A DNA stretch of 64,000 bases, taken from NCBI GenBank assembly GCA_001599915.1, contig BCIG01000008.1:734598-798597 (forward strand), read 5' to 3'. The first letter of the stretch is position 1, and the number at the start of each line of letters is the position of its first letter. The position numbers were made by a program, and so were the translations under genes. This stretch comes from Symbiotaphrina buchneri (lineage: Eukaryota; Ascomycota; Symbiotaphrinales; Symbiotaphrinaceae). The notes below the pieces were generated by a model. That model worked only from the letters and a program-made list of their open reading frames with translations. It was not told the origin of the DNA and ran no database searches. Positions 31,584-43,500 of this stretch are shown one piece after another.

Positions 31584-34033
31584 TGTGAGGGATCAAGGCT
31601 GCCAAGACAATTTCCAGCGGAGGCCGTAACTCCGAGAGCCTCCTCCGAGAGGCTATCAAAACGATGGTTGCAATCGCACCAACAAGTTAAAATAAAGAAG
31701 GAATACTGGAACGACGTCTGTCGTGCACATAAGAGATTGGGATTGTGATCAACGGTCAAAGAAATTGTTGGAAGTCTGGAAAAGGCGTCATGGACACCCG
31801 GGTAGATGCGAAAGGATTGTAGTTCAGCAACGAAAGAAATCACGACTTGAAGAAAAAGCTTTGCCCATAATAAAGGCAGATGTCTCGACTTGAGCCTCAT
31901 TGAGCCTCGTCGACCTCGTCGACAGTGAGCATTCTCGGAGGTGCTAGATCCCGACCGGTGCATCGTAGTGCGGACCAAAACGATAGCTAATTCAAGAGAA
32001 GCCAGGATCATAATACCGAATACCTGTGAGGTTGGACCAAGGTAAATGCACCCCATAGGGGTGAACGGCCTTTATGCGTTTAATCATGCCTAATCGGTAG
32101 AATAAAATGCGAGGAGGCTGCAACGGCTCCTGCTCGATAGAAAGGCGTCATTGCGGGAAAGAAATTGAGAACGATTCGTTTCGGTTGAGAGCTAGCATAG
32201 GCGCGCCCGGGGACCCGTGCATAAAATGAGGCTCTAAGGCTCAACGACACGGGCCTGTGCAGGACTCTGTCCGGAAGTCAAAAGTCAAACGGGGCTGTGC
32301 GAAGTTGACCTTGTCTTACCTGCATGATGAGCCTCTTACTGTTTTCCCACATTTTCCAGCGGGTTTTCTGGAACAGGTACCGCCCTTAGCTCAGATCTAC
32401 GAGTCATAAACGCAAGGCTGAAGGCAGCAGGCAGCTACGACCGAATGGTCCCGTGAGTCCGTGACCAAACATCTAAGCAGTCACCCCACGTACGGAGAAT
32501 GTCATACTACTTTGACCCCATGCCAGGCTCACCGAACAATGTAACGCACACTGCGGGATGTAAGCCGAGGGTGCGATGCCAATCTTGGTTCCCATTTGAT
32601 GAAGTTCCGTTGTTTTGGGGCCCGATTCCATCCAACCTGAAAGTCAGGTCTCACTGTGCGTCGGAATAATGTGGTAATCGGATATCTGCCATTCGCGCAC
32701 AGCGCTTTAAGCGCCAGTTTTCCTTCTCTCTAAAAAGAAAATTCCCTCAAAAAGCCCAAGGTGATGTGTTCTAGACAGCAGGCTTGCTGTCCCTCCGCTG
32801 GTCACACAGCAACGGGACGGTGAAGCAAGCATGGAGATAGAGTACTCCGCAGGATAACTGGTCGTCTGCGAAATGCAAAGTTGCTAGCCTTGTCACATCT
32901 TGGACCGGGTTGCGTGAAACCAGTCTGTCTTGCGTGTGGAACTGCCGTGCGACGTCCGCTACGGGCCGCTTGCATAAGGTCGAGGACGTCCCTCACAAAC
33001 AGGGCGTTTGCTGCCCATGGCGCCATACCCCTCCACGCACCGATTTCCGCACCGGTATTGCAAGCTACTGCCATTTGAGTAGTTTAGAGAGCCCTTGGCC
33101 ATACCATTCGGGCTAGCTGGCCTGCATCATGAGCAACGGTGGGCCGCTTGAGAAGAAGACGAGTGCCTGCGCATATTAACGGGGCGTAATTAAAACGACC
33201 GGACGCCCACGTCCGACGTAGAGATCACACATGTTGGGCATTTGACACCTCACGCGGTAGATGCACGAGCACAAAATGGTTTTAGTTTACCTGTCGACAC
33301 GTATCTCACCTAGTACTTGTCCTATAGGAGGCCCAACGACAAGCCTTGTCAGAGCTTCAAGCCCGGTCCTTGAGATCTTTGTTGTCCAATTTCTCGAAGC
33401 GGCGGGAGAGCCATTGGCGGGGATCACCAGCCGGAATGCGAATTCTCAAAAGGAAACCAAAGGAAATATGTGAACATTGCACGCGAGGCTGCATGTTCAG
33501 TGGGAGCTCAACTCATGTGTTCGGATGGAGTCATCTGAGTATTCTGATATCACTGTGAGACTCCAAGTGTTCAAGTGATCCGTCATTGTTGAGCTTCGAC
33601 GGTATATCTGGCATTTCACTCGGAGAGCTTCGGTTATCTATGGACACGTATTCCGCCTAGCACTTAGCCTCTCCTGTAGGCACAGCGGGATAGGCGTTGT
33701 AAGAGCAACAAGCCCGGTTTCTGACAACCTGTCTATCCGGGATTGAGTTCACTTTGAGCATATGCCGTAGAAACCGTAAGGCTGGGTATGCAGTCGGAGC
33801 TCATTCGTATTTTCAGATAGCTGAATACCGTCATCAATGTCACCAACGGGCCTCTGGGCCAACATGCATCTTGACTGGACGTTCCTAGAATGTCAATAGC
33901 ACAAACACACGACTGAAGAATGATAGAGCAGGCAGACAATTGATAAAAGCAAATCAGATCCATAGTTAAATGTCCATAGATGCCATTTCACTCCCAATTA
34001 TCCCATTTATATTGTAATCTGCAAGCCTTGGCT
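31584..34033. other. 2.4-kb gene-free stretch with an old direct duplication
   Basis: No gene seen. Frames in 31.6-32.1 kb lie antisense or upstream of the F-box gene and look spurious. The direct duplication at 33.29-33.84 kb is listed separately. Confidence 0.5.
33290..33840. repeat. Diverged direct duplication (~200-250 bp units)
   Basis: 33296-33375 (gacacgtatctcacctagtacttg..aagcccggt) matches 33642-33722 (gacacgtattccgcctagcactta..aagcccggt). Further on, 33486-33540 (gaggctgcatgttcagtgggagctcaactc) matches 33778-33830 (aaggctgggtatgcagtcggagctcattcg). Order and spacing are kept apart from indels. Identity is about 70%. Confidence 0.65.
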
Positions 34034-35343
34034 TTACAGCAGTAATGCAACAGCAAGAACAAGGCCCAACGTAACCGCACTCCCCGCAACCCGGACCCTG
34101 CTGGGTGCAGCTCCTTTGCTCGAAGTCGCCGCAGCAGCTGATTCCGTGGCCGTCAAGGCAGCCGTCGTAGCAGCAGTGGTAGCCGCGGTCGAGCCCGTAG
34201 CCTTTGCAGTCGTGGCCGCAGCCTGAGACCCCGTCGACGCGGCCTGACTCGCAGCCCCCGCAGCCGTAGAGCTACCCGCGGCCCCCACCGCGACCGTTTC
34301 GGCAGCTGCCGCGCTGGACGTGGCCTGGGCGTTCTTTGAGTTATACGGCGCGGCGGTGACGGTGTAGGTGTAGCTCGCCGCGACCCAGGTGAAGGTTGAG
34401 CCCGAGACAGGAGACGTGATGGAGCCGGCGGTGTTGTACAACGTCTCGGTGCCGTTGGGCGGGTACGAGGTCGGGTTGATGAAGCTCGAGCTTGGAGGTT
34501 GCAAAAAGCCTAGGTCATTCGCGCAGTCGTACTTCTCCAGGTACGCTGGGCAGTCGGTGTCGAAAGTGATGCCGCCGGATGCCGCGCCGCTGTAGAGCCC
34601 GTCGATCCCAAGCAGGGAAGGGTCGGTGTCGGGACATTGCTCGTAGATGCTGGCCGAGAGCATTGTATGAGTACTGTAGTGAACTCTACAGGAACGAAAG
34701 TGCAAGACGCAATATCAGAGGGTACATACCAAGAGATCATAGAGCTAACCCCGCAACATCCACATGCAGCGTCCAGTTCAGATCTGAGGTCGTAATCGGT
34801 GCTACCCGAGTTTGTGACATTGTTGACGCAGCTTGTAGACTCCTGTTGACTCAATATGATTTCCTTGTATACAAGACCGATGTTGCAAGAGCAGCCACCT
34901 GGAGCGTTTTGGGGCGGTGGGAAGAATGGTACGTCCGAGGTAGCGACAGGGCAGTTGTTCATATACCCAATGACGAAGTTCTGGTATTCACAACTGTAGG
35001 CCTAGGGGTATGCATTGTCAGGACGTTTCTTCATAGAGGGGACGACACGCAGGATAGGAAGTCCCTTTCTCTGCAAACATACCCGGTTCCAGCAACTCGA
35101 TGCTGCGCAATTGATGGTATTTGTGTATTGTGCACAGCCGCATCCCAAAAGACAGTCGTTTTCTCCGCCGCATTCTTGGACGCATGATGCAGCGGAAGTT
35201 TGTGCTTTGGAAGTACAAGATTGAAAGGTGGATGGATCGACGCAGGCATCCAGGGACAACGTCAGGTCATCATCGGCGACCACGGAAAGGATAGGACTAG
35301 CCAAAAAGGCCAATACTCCTATCCGAAGAAAAGAAAAAGTCAT
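34034..35343 (-). CDS. Cys-rich GPI-anchored extracellular protein (390 aa)
   Basis: Three exons (35083-35343, 34730-35001, 34034-34673) join in phase; introns are 81 and 56 nt. A signal peptide (MTFSFLRIGVLAFLASPILSVVA) leads into a Cys-rich domain (~30-190) with CTSK, CVQECGG..CLLGCGC, SSCWNRAYSCEYQNF, GGCSCNIG and CGCCG, likely knotted by disulphides. The second half is an Ala/Thr/Ser-rich mucin-like stalk, ending in a hydrophobic GPI signal (VAGSAVTLGLVLAVALLL). It therefore sits on the plasma membrane or wall. The Cys spacing is not clearly the CFEM pattern. Function is unknown. Confidence 0.8.
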
Positions 35344-36678
35344 ATTCGAAGGCCGTAGACAACACCGCCAATGATGTAGAGATTGATTCTAATGAGAAAC
35401 GAAGGAATAGACTTATGAATCAGTAGCCATAGGGGTTCCCATGGCTTAAAATAAAGCTCAGCGGGTAAAAAACTCCGCCGGTCCAAGAAGAAGCACTTCT
35501 AGGCAGAGAAGCATAAACGCAGAGCCCAGAGACCGGTCTCAGCGCCACAAATTGAAGTTGACCGGATGATAGAGCATGAAATGCTCAGCCTCGGGGGACA
35601 AAGCTCGAAAGATGCTTAGCCGCGACCCCGGCCGCTTGTACTTCCTCGAACAAGCTGTAAGGGAGAGCTTATGAGACTCAACGCCGGCCAAGGCCCATGG
35701 TCGGTTGAGCCAGGCGGAGTCATCCGGTGGATCGAGCGTTCCCAGCGGCTGAGCAAGCCTGTCGTTATGTTATTGGTGGTTGATGGCGACAAGCTGAAGC
35801 CAAAGTCGCTCAAGCTTAATCTTCATTGCTGCAATCTTTCCCAAACGGTGTATCCTTCAGGGCCAAGGCAGAATTCCGGCTCGATCACTTGCACCTTGAG
35901 ACCGGGAGAAAGGCATGAAGTGCATTGCCAAGCAGCCGGACTTTCGAAATAGTCGAGCGGTGAAGGAGCCACACAACGAATAGAGTTAGAGGGTCGGACC
36001 GGGGACTGCCGGAGAGGAAATGATGACCCTGCATATCCCCAACCTGCCATGGACGCTGGAACACAGTCCTGGATAGATCACAACGAGTTATGATCGTTGT
36101 CGATGCGGTGCCTTGCAGGAATGGAGTCAAGAAGATGTGGAGTGCAAGTGATGAAAGCGAAAGCTGCACCTCAAATGAGATCCACGGTTGGTTACGGAAT
36201 AATGGAGAGGGGCTCGGCGGACCGAGCATTTAGAGTTATAATTAACCCTGTTTTCTTGGCGCCATGAATGCCCTTCGGCCACAACGCTTAACCGAAACGT
36301 CGATTAGTGGCTGATCTAGCGAGTTTCGATCAGGTAAGAGACGGGTAAGGCCCTCTGCCCCTTGATAATAATGATTAAGGGGCTGAGCGAAAAGATGCAG
36401 CCCCGGAAGACAAAAATGAAGAAATTGAAGCGAGTTAGTTTAGAAAACGGCTACGGGTCGGATAGACTGATCTCCCGATTTCCCCGTTTCCCTGCTGCGT
36501 CGCCCATTCGTTTTGTATAATATCCAATTATGGATCAGATTATTGATATTTTTGGAGCATCTAGAGAAATTCGTTGCAAACCATGGCTCAGCGACGAAAC
36601 TAACGCTGCTCCATGTTTGTTGCACGTCTTGTGATCTATCAATCTTCAATCCTGTGCTGTTCTACCACGCAAACGCCT
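35344..36678. other. Intergenic with dispersed-repeat copy A
   Basis: No gene seen. It contains the dispersed repeat at 36190-36324. Confidence 0.5.
36190..36324. repeat. Dispersed repeat, copy A
   Basis: About 135 bp matching 44547-44674 in the same orientation. The first ~60 bp are almost identical, including a short palindrome GCTCGG-CGGA-CCGAGC and the run catttagagttata. The middle ~35 bp differ, and the last ~40 bp (aacgcttRaccgRaacgtcg..gatctagcgagt) match again. No coding capacity is visible. A short non-autonomous element or LTR fragment is possible. Confidence 0.9.
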
Positions 36679-38512
36679 CTACAACCTCGCCCTCTCCGGC
36701 TCTTCTCCCTTCTTCTCATCCTTCGTCAAGACAAAACCATCATAACCTCTCTCAATCGATCCGCGGACCTCTTCAATGTACTTGGGAAACCCACCCGGAT
36801 AACTCAGATTCTCCCTCGGCTTGCCCGGCACATTGCTGCCCATATACCAACTATCCGTATTGGGAAACAGCGTCTTATTCGTCTCATCCTGCACCTTCTG
36901 TCTCCAGACCTGCTCCGCCTCGGGCTTGACATCCAGCCGCTTGACGCCCTTGTCGCGCAGATCCGTGATGACGTCGATGATCCAATCGCCCTGGACTTCG
37001 ACGCAGCTGGGCCCGTTGGAGAAGGCCGTCGGACCCTGAGGACCGTAGAGGAAGAGGAAGTTGGGGAAGCCAGAGACGCATAGCCCCAGGTAGGAATATG
37101 TCCCGTCGCGCCATTTCTCGGCAATGGTCTCTCCTGACGTGCTCCGGATGGCAATGTCTTTCAGACCACCCGTCACGCTGTCGAAGCCGGTGGCGAGCGC
37201 GATGACGTCGAGTTTGTGGAGCTTGCCATCGGCCGTGACGATACCTTCGGCCACGACTTCTTTGACGGGATTCGCACGGATATCGACGATGTTCACGTTG
37301 GGCTTGTTGAATTGGTCGTAATAGTCCTGCTCCAGACTGGGACGCTTGGTTCCAAAAGCATGTGGAGGCTTCAATGGTGCCAGGATATCCGCTTTGGCTT
37401 TGTCGTGGATGCGTGCGCGGACTTTACGGACCCAGAACTTGTAGGCTTCGTCGTTGGCCTTTTGGTCCTTCATCATGTCGTCGTAATTCGCCAGCCAGAA
37501 TCGGAATCCTCCTTCGTTCCAGAGCTGTTCGTAGATCTCCTCACGCTTTTCAGGAGGATCGTCGAGGGTGTTGCGGTCGATGAAGTCGAATTGAAAACCG
37601 CCAAAGGTAGTAATCCGATGCTTGTAGAGATCTGGATATGATGACAGCGCTTTCTTCTGTTCCTCAACAGACAATGGCTTCTGCTGCATTGGTAAAGCAA
37701 GATTGGGAGTCCTTTGAAAGACAGTAAGCTCTGCGGCTTCTTTGGCGCATTCTTGTGCTAACTGCACGCCTGTTGCTCCTGTGCCAATGACGCCGACGCG
37801 TTTACCTTTGATCTCAACGCCTTCTTCTGGCCAGAAGGATGAATGGTGCATAACGCCTTTAAATGTGTCCATGCCCTTCCAGTTCGGAAATAGACGTTTG
37901 GCGGCGAATCCTGTAGCAGCGATGAACCAGGTCCCGTGGATGGTATTGCCATCTTCGGAGTGGATCGCCCATTGGTTCGTGTCTTCGTTGAATTCCGCTG
38001 CCGTGATCTTGGTGTTGAAACTAACATCTTTACTGACATCCAAGACTTTATCAACGTGCTCAAAGTATGCTTGCAGTTCCTTTCTATCGGGATAGCGAGA
38101 CGACCACGTCCACGTTTCGTAGACCTCGGGAAGAGAATAGGCGTAGAGAGGACTCTGCGTGTCGACTCTGGCTCCTCTACGAGACAATCAGTGAGAGACC
38201 GGCTGATGTTATGGATATTACTCACGGATATCTATTCCACCACCAAATACCTCCTAATCCGCCCGCGGCCTCAACGATTCTCACGCTGAAGCCTCGCTTT
38301 CGCAGGTGGTACAGAAGATAGCACCCAGCAAATCCCGCGCCGATAATAACCACATCGTATCGCTGGTTCGCTGTATCTTTAAGGCCAGTGGGATGGGTCT
38401 TCTGGCCTTTCTTATGAGAGATGTCGGTCCGCATGTTGTTCTGCAAATCGATCGAGATAGAGTAGCAGAGACTGGAAGATGGAAAGATATCTTTTCGCTC
38501 CCCACACTGCAT
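36679..38512 (-). CDS. Baeyer-Villiger / FAD-dependent monooxygenase (594 aa)
   Basis: Uses FAD, NADPH and O2 to insert oxygen next to a ketone, as in cyclohexanone or steroid monooxygenases. Exon 1 (38226-38512) and exon 2 (36679-38176) join through a 49-nt intron (GTGAGT..CGTAG). The FAD Rossmann motif GAGFAG lies at ~58-63, the Baeyer-Villiger fingerprint FKGVMHHSSFW at ~201-211, and the NADPH motif GTGATG at ~227-232. ATGFDSVTG is the usual second flavin motif. The length suits the family, and all fingerprints are intact. An alternative start is the internal Met27. It may serve detoxification or secondary metabolism, but no biosynthetic backbone gene lies in the window. Confidence 0.92.
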
Positions 38513-39514
38513 GGCCCCGCACTTTATCTATTGAACTAGTGCCCGCGGGTCACTGGGTATCCGACCAAAAGAGGAATACCGAGGAATGCCGCCATAAAGC
38601 GCACTCTGCGGGGTCCATTATTGCCCCGTTAATCCGAAGAGAGTGACAGCCACTAGCAGGTGCGCCCATGACCGACCAATTATGCATTAGAGCCGTTTCG
38701 CAAGACCCACAAGACATCAACGTGTTCAACCCAAGGCTCCCTCAACTCGACCGATTCGTGAAGCAGCGCCTCGAACGTTCTGCCCCTGTGCTTATTCCCG
38801 TTCCCGGTGCAAGTCCGGGCCGCACGTCCAGCGAAACGGAAATGCTCAGTGTAGCCCTTGCCGCCGGACCAAGCCACAATGCTCTATGGATTTCAATGCC
38901 GCTTGACGTGGAGGAGGGTGGTGCATCGATGTGATTGCTTGGACGTATGGGTTAGCGTCATTAGTCTCATCCGGGGCGTGCGGGGTAAGTTGTGGAAGGA
39001 AAGTCTGCCGGCGCTTCACCCTTCCAACTTCGGCGTTGGAAATTCACATTTGATATGAGAAGAGGTACTCTGCACATGCAGAAAGACCGATTTCCCTGCC
39101 TAGGATGGAAATCTTTGGCGCCGTATAAGCTCTCTGCGAATGTTCATATAACCTGTTGTCCCGTCAAGGGCGATATTGTCCGCTATCACACAACCCCAGC
39201 CACTGACGTTTTTAGCTTTCCTCGGTTAGGAGACAAAGGTTCAATTGGATAAAACAAGATTCAGTCAAATGCCTAGCAGCACAAAGCATGGCAAAGGAAG
39301 ACGGTCTGCCTGGTCTTTATACTATGCCACCGCTTCTGATAGACGGAAGTCCGACAGTGGATCGGCGTCATTGGATCTTCGGTGTAATGGATATTGTCTG
39401 GACCTTTGCCATCCTTATCTTCAAGTCTTCTATCCTGTCAGAGATCTCTTAACTGCTTTTTCGCGTTGCATGCGATAGCTTATGTGACGCCCGACATGTC
39501 CAACCAGGCACACC
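38513..39514. other. Intergenic between BVMO and the 294-aa gene
   Basis: Divergent promoter region; no gene seen. An inverted GCGG/CCGC-rich patch near 38580-38640 could be regulatory, but this is unproven. Confidence 0.3.
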
Positions 39515-40447
39515 ATGGATTCAGATATCCAAATGCGGCGACGCCAGCCGCCCGCACACTCCCAAGATGATAAGGACCTTGATGGAAGAGAGCTGAACAA
39601 AAGCAGCTTGACGCCGGATGCTTCTCTGCCTTCAGTGTCTGCAGCGACCGGTTCTCATACCAATGAACCTCACAAGTCCTTTCGTATAATCAAATCTGTA
39701 TTGCATCTCTCATCTAACTTCATGTGGCTTGACTCACACTTGTAGGCCCATCTTCCCACGCTGACAGTCGCTCTTCTTGTCCTCCCTACCGGTGGCGCAG
39801 CTGCATCTCCAAGTCCAGCTTATCACACCAGTACACTCTCACTAATTCTTCACAAACCATTACTGCCTCCAGCCTTCAAGGTCTACACCGGAACAGTAGA
39901 CTTGAAGCGGAGGCCGGAAGAGTCGGGAGAGCTTGTCGCCAAGTTTTCATACCCAGGGCTGTGCGGTGTAAAGGGCCTGAAATGCGAAGGCGAGATCATC
40001 CATGGTTCAGCAAAGGGATGCTCCCGTTTAGTGATTGAGCGAATCGGATGGGGTCGAGAATACATCGTGTCGTTCCAAAGCCAGCTGAATAGCCATCAAT
40101 TCGCAAACGCACAGTTCGTTTGGAAGGGAACGAGCCTGTCGGACATCCCTGATACGCCATCTTCAACCCCGAACCCAGCTATCCTTGATCTTAAGAAAGA
40201 CGGTCGAAGTGCAAGGGCTAGCTCCAAGCAGTCAAATGGTGGCTTGAAGCTTTGTCCGATCACCGAACCCGGTAAGGTCCTCGCCTTGTGGGAAAACCGG
40301 ACGGACTGGTCGGTTCTTGGCAGCTTGAAGGTGTATGCGAAGGTTGAAGAAGGCACTGGCTTGGAGGAGATTGTTTTTTCGTGCCTTGGAGTCGTGGCTG
40401 CGGAGAGGGTGAGTTATCGTGGCTGGATTGGCGATGGAGGAAAGTGA
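39515..40447 (+). CDS. Unknown fungal protein (294 aa)
   Basis: Exon 1 (39515-39697, MDSDIQMRRRQPP..) joins exon 2 (39746-40447) in phase 0 across a 48-nt intron (GTATTG..TTGTAG) with a CTAAC branch point. The N-terminal ~60 residues are polar and disordered. A hydrophobic strand (LPTLTVALLVLPTGG) follows, then a beta-rich domain from ~85 to the end (AFKVYTGTVDLKRR, GELVAKFSYPGLCGVKGLKCEGEI, GWGREYIVSFQSQL, LALWENRTDWSVLGSLKVY). Alternating strands recall small fungal beta-barrel proteins, but I cannot name the family. The intron assignment is the main uncertainty. Confidence 0.55.
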
Positions 40448-42236
40448 AGGTCAGTCGGGATTTTCCGGCGTGAGAATACTGCATTGAGGGCCAGAGAACT
40501 GTGAGAGAGCTGTGATCCCTAAAGACAAGAAGACTAGAGATATAACAGGAAGTAAAAGATATGCGCGGAACACAAGACGAAGGCCTGGAGGGAGTATGCT
40601 GTCACGGGTGATGGCATAGAGGTCTCTTTGCACCAAAGATTGATATGTGACGTTAGAGAGCGCTCAGCATGGAGCTGGTGAGGTGCGCATGAGAGCCAAA
40701 TACGAGATGATCATGTTGGCGGAAGGAAAGAGCGAGGAAGTCAATGATGGAACCATCGTTTAGTTGATGGAGGCTGCGAATATTCCTTGTTCGACTGTTC
40801 CGAGATCTATAGATCTGAGAGGACCTGACAGAGAGCGAACGGGACCAGAGGGAAGGAGAACAGTGGCGAGCAAAAGCGAAATGAAGGGAAGGGCATATTC
40901 TGAAGCTACAGAGTTCGACGAGATCATCTCCAGGATGCGGGCTCGGAGGCATTATTGCCCGTCCTTATTTCAGAATGAATTACAACATGACTGGCCACCA
41001 GCACGTGCTACAAGGAAACAAATGCGACGTCGATCAGGGGCAATGCAAATTTTCGAAACGTATTCTAGAAGATGAAATTCAAATTACGTCTATGTACGAA
41101 AGATCAGCTGATTGGTGCGACACCAGTATGTATCATCAAAACAACAAAAGCCAATAGCAGTACGAAAAGTATGAAGCATAATTTCGCGATGGAGTATTGT
41201 ATGAAGCTGCCTGATGTCCAAAATAGAAATATCCACGAGGCTCACGATGTGAGTATGCGTCTCAGGCAGCAGTGGTACAAAAATAGACCCGAGTTGATAT
41301 CCCGTAGAGTCCGCGTCCGATTGTGCGACTGCGCCACGCAATCAACTCGGTGGCTCGGTCATCATCTCCCGCAGCACCGCCCCAGATTACGCCTCCTACG
41401 GCATCTCAACTTTCACTCTTCCTAGCGTCCCCTTTTCATCTCCCTGTGGCTCTTCATAAGATGATGCGTTCGATGACTTCATCCCGCCGCGCAACTCAAG
41501 GCTCCGCCCGGTCGGAACGCAAATAACGATCTCTGCACCGCTGCCCACGCGCGGAATGTGGGGCGTAGATCTTTTGGTCTCTGGAACGGTGATTGGTGGG
41601 AGGCGGTGACGATGGGCATGCACTAGGGTCCTCTGCAGGCACGCTAGGACGCGTGAAGGCGTTGAAACAGATGAGATCGGCGTAGGGGCCCACTGTCAGC
41701 GACTGCCTCCGTCACGGGCGTCACTCAAGGGGCCTGAGTTCATTGTTTCAGCTTTTCAGCCGGCGCAGGCGGGGATCGACGGCGCCGAGGTTGGGTTGAC
41801 ACTGTACGAACGCTGTTGTCCTAGGGGGAGATGTCAAAACGCGTTTGCTCCTTCTTTTTCGTCTTGTGGATGGATATTTTTCAACGTGCATGATCTTTTT
41901 TCGATTGCTCTTGCTTTCATTTGCTGCTGCCTGAAGAAGTGGACCTCTACAGCGTCACTTGCCAGTGTGCTTTTCTTAGGACACCACGATCAGAAAAATT
42001 CACTTGCGACTCCACGGCTGCGCCTCTCCGAGATCGTCATCTTCACCTTTCGGGTCCTGCGCTCTCTATTCCAAAGGACTTTTTGATCGATAGACTTCTC
42101 TTCCTCATCAACACACAACCACCACCGATCCTTCATAATCAAGAAGACTCTCCCATAAACCCGATACTGCTCTCGCAGCCAACGATCGTACCTCTCCTTC
42201 GCAACTCCTCAAACTCCAACAAATCAAATCCTCAAC
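40448..42236. other. 1.8-kb intergenic stretch, no gene seen
   Basis: Short frames only, several of which overlap the next gene's 5' region. Nothing recognised. Confidence 0.4.
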
Positions 42237-42887
42237 ATGCGCTTCTCAAGAACCACCGCACTCCTCACTCTCCTCCCTCTCATCCACGCTCAAGACCCCG
42301 CCTCAGTGGTCGCATCCGCCCTCTCCCTCGCCTCCGCCGACGTCTCATCCGCACTAAACCTCGCCACCTCCGTCGCCGCGAGCGCCGTGTCCGCCGGAGC
42401 AAGCGACGCCTCCTCAGCCCTCTCACTCGCCAGCTCCGACGTCGCATCCGCCGAATCCGTGGCCTCCTCCAACGTCGCCTCGGCCGAATCCCTGGCCTCA
42501 TCAGTCGTGGCCAGCGTGACGCCCTCGGTCGCGAGCGTCATCTCCAGCGCGACCAGCATGGCCAACAGCGAGTTCAGCGCGGCGGTCAGCAGCGCGCAGA
42601 GCTTTGAGAGTGGCCTGAGTGGCACGGGCGTCATGACCGCGACCGAGACGGGTGGTACGGGAAGTGAGAGTATATTGGTTGCGACGGGCACGCCGAGCTC
42701 GGTTGCGTCGAGCGCGAGCATGACCACGACGGCGTCGGTGACGAGTGTGCTGCAGAACACGGCGTCGGTGGCGAGCGCCTCGACTACGAGCGCGACGGCA
42801 AATGTGGCCGTCAGGCCGGGGGACATGGGTGTGGGAGGAGCTGTACTGGGCGTGGTGGGCGTCGTGGTAGGCGTGTTGGGACTATAA
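42237..42887 (+). CDS. Ser/Ala-repeat GPI-anchored cell-surface protein (216 aa)
   Basis: Starts MRFSRTTALLTLLPLIHAQ, a signal peptide cleaved after Ala18/Gln19. Residues ~22-110 are tandem Ser/Ala/Val units of 7-8 residues (SLASADVSS, SLASSDVASAESVASSNVAS). A Thr/Ser/Gly region follows, and the C-terminus (GGAVLGVVGVVVGVLGL) is a GPI-attachment signal. It is probably heavily O-mannosylated and bound to the wall. It is intronless. Repeats are GC-rich and could vary between strains. Function is unknown, perhaps adhesion or wall structure. Confidence 0.8.
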   Translation: MRFSRTTALLTLLPLIHAQDPASVVASALSLASADVSSALNLATSVAASAVSAGASDASSALSLASSDVASAESVASSNVASAESLASSVVASVTPSVASVISSATSMANSEFSAAVSSAQSFESGLSGTGVMTATETGGTGSESILVATGTPSSVASSASMTTTASVTSVLQNTASVASASTTSATANVAVRPGDMGVGGAVLGVVGVVVGVLGL

Positions 42888-43374
42888 GGCAGAGTGAAGA
42901 TACTGCCTGCGATTTCTTTATCATATGGTTCATGGGGTCATAACATGCATTGCATCGCGTTCTCCGGTTGAGATTTCAGAGAATCTACTGTTCGCATCCT
43001 ACAGACGGCTGCTGGTCCAGGTCGATGATTTTATGCGTTCTTGCATGCGCCGCATTTATTTTCGTGATTGGAAACATTCGCTTCAATGGTCAATATTTCC
43101 TCGAGATAGAACTTCCTAGCAATGAAGTATGCAAACTCGAAACGCTCCTCGTGATATCTGCCACTTCCCGTATTGGATGTCCAGTCAAGGTCTTGAAACC
43201 CGACCTCCACACTTCTCATTCCTCCAGCATCTATCCGTCCATCCACCTCCTCCCTTCATCCCATAATCAACAGCCGCCATAACTCCGTTCCGCAGCTCTG
43301 CTCTCCGCTCTCCGCTCTCCACTCTCAACTCCCTCGCTCTCGTCTCTCACCCCGCTCTCCATCTCAATCTCCAT
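42888..43374. other. Intergenic with a pyrimidine-rich tract
   Basis: A CT-rich stretch built on ctctccg / ctctcca words lies at ~43290-43376, just past the stop of the 41-aa frame. No gene seen. Confidence 0.5.
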
Positions 43375-43500
43375 CTAGCGGAAACAATTCAACCCGCCAC
43401 AACTAAACCTCCAGGGGGCACGGCGCACGCCGTTCTTATCCGCAACGAGGCCGCCCCCGAAATGCTTGCCCCCGAAGCCTTTGGTGTACATGAATCCCAT
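43375..43500 (-). CDS. Gly-rich 41-aa microprotein
   Basis: A short frame MGFMYTKGFGGKHFGGGLVA.. ending GGLNCFR. I recall very similar short ORFs (a Tyr-Thr-Lys-Gly-Phe-Gly-Gly-Lys-His start) in other filamentous ascomycetes, so it may be a conserved microprotein. A splice near its end could also give a different C-terminus. There is no signal peptide or membrane segment. Confidence is limited by its length and the lack of any search. Confidence 0.4.
   Translation of the reverse strand: MGFMYTKGFGGKHFGGGLVADKNGVRRAPWRFSCGGLNCFR

Noticed and set aside
31568-32056. 162-aa minus-strand frame upstream of the F-box gene
   Set aside because: Overlaps the F-box start region in another frame, no family character.
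41921-42607. 228-aa Arg-rich plus-strand frame
   Set aside because: Alternative frame of the Ser/Ala GPI gene; Arg-rich composition is typical of a shadow of GC-rich Ser/Ala codons.
42280-42826. Minus-strand frames opposite the Ser/Ala gene
   Set aside because: Antisense shadow of the repeat; no independent signals.
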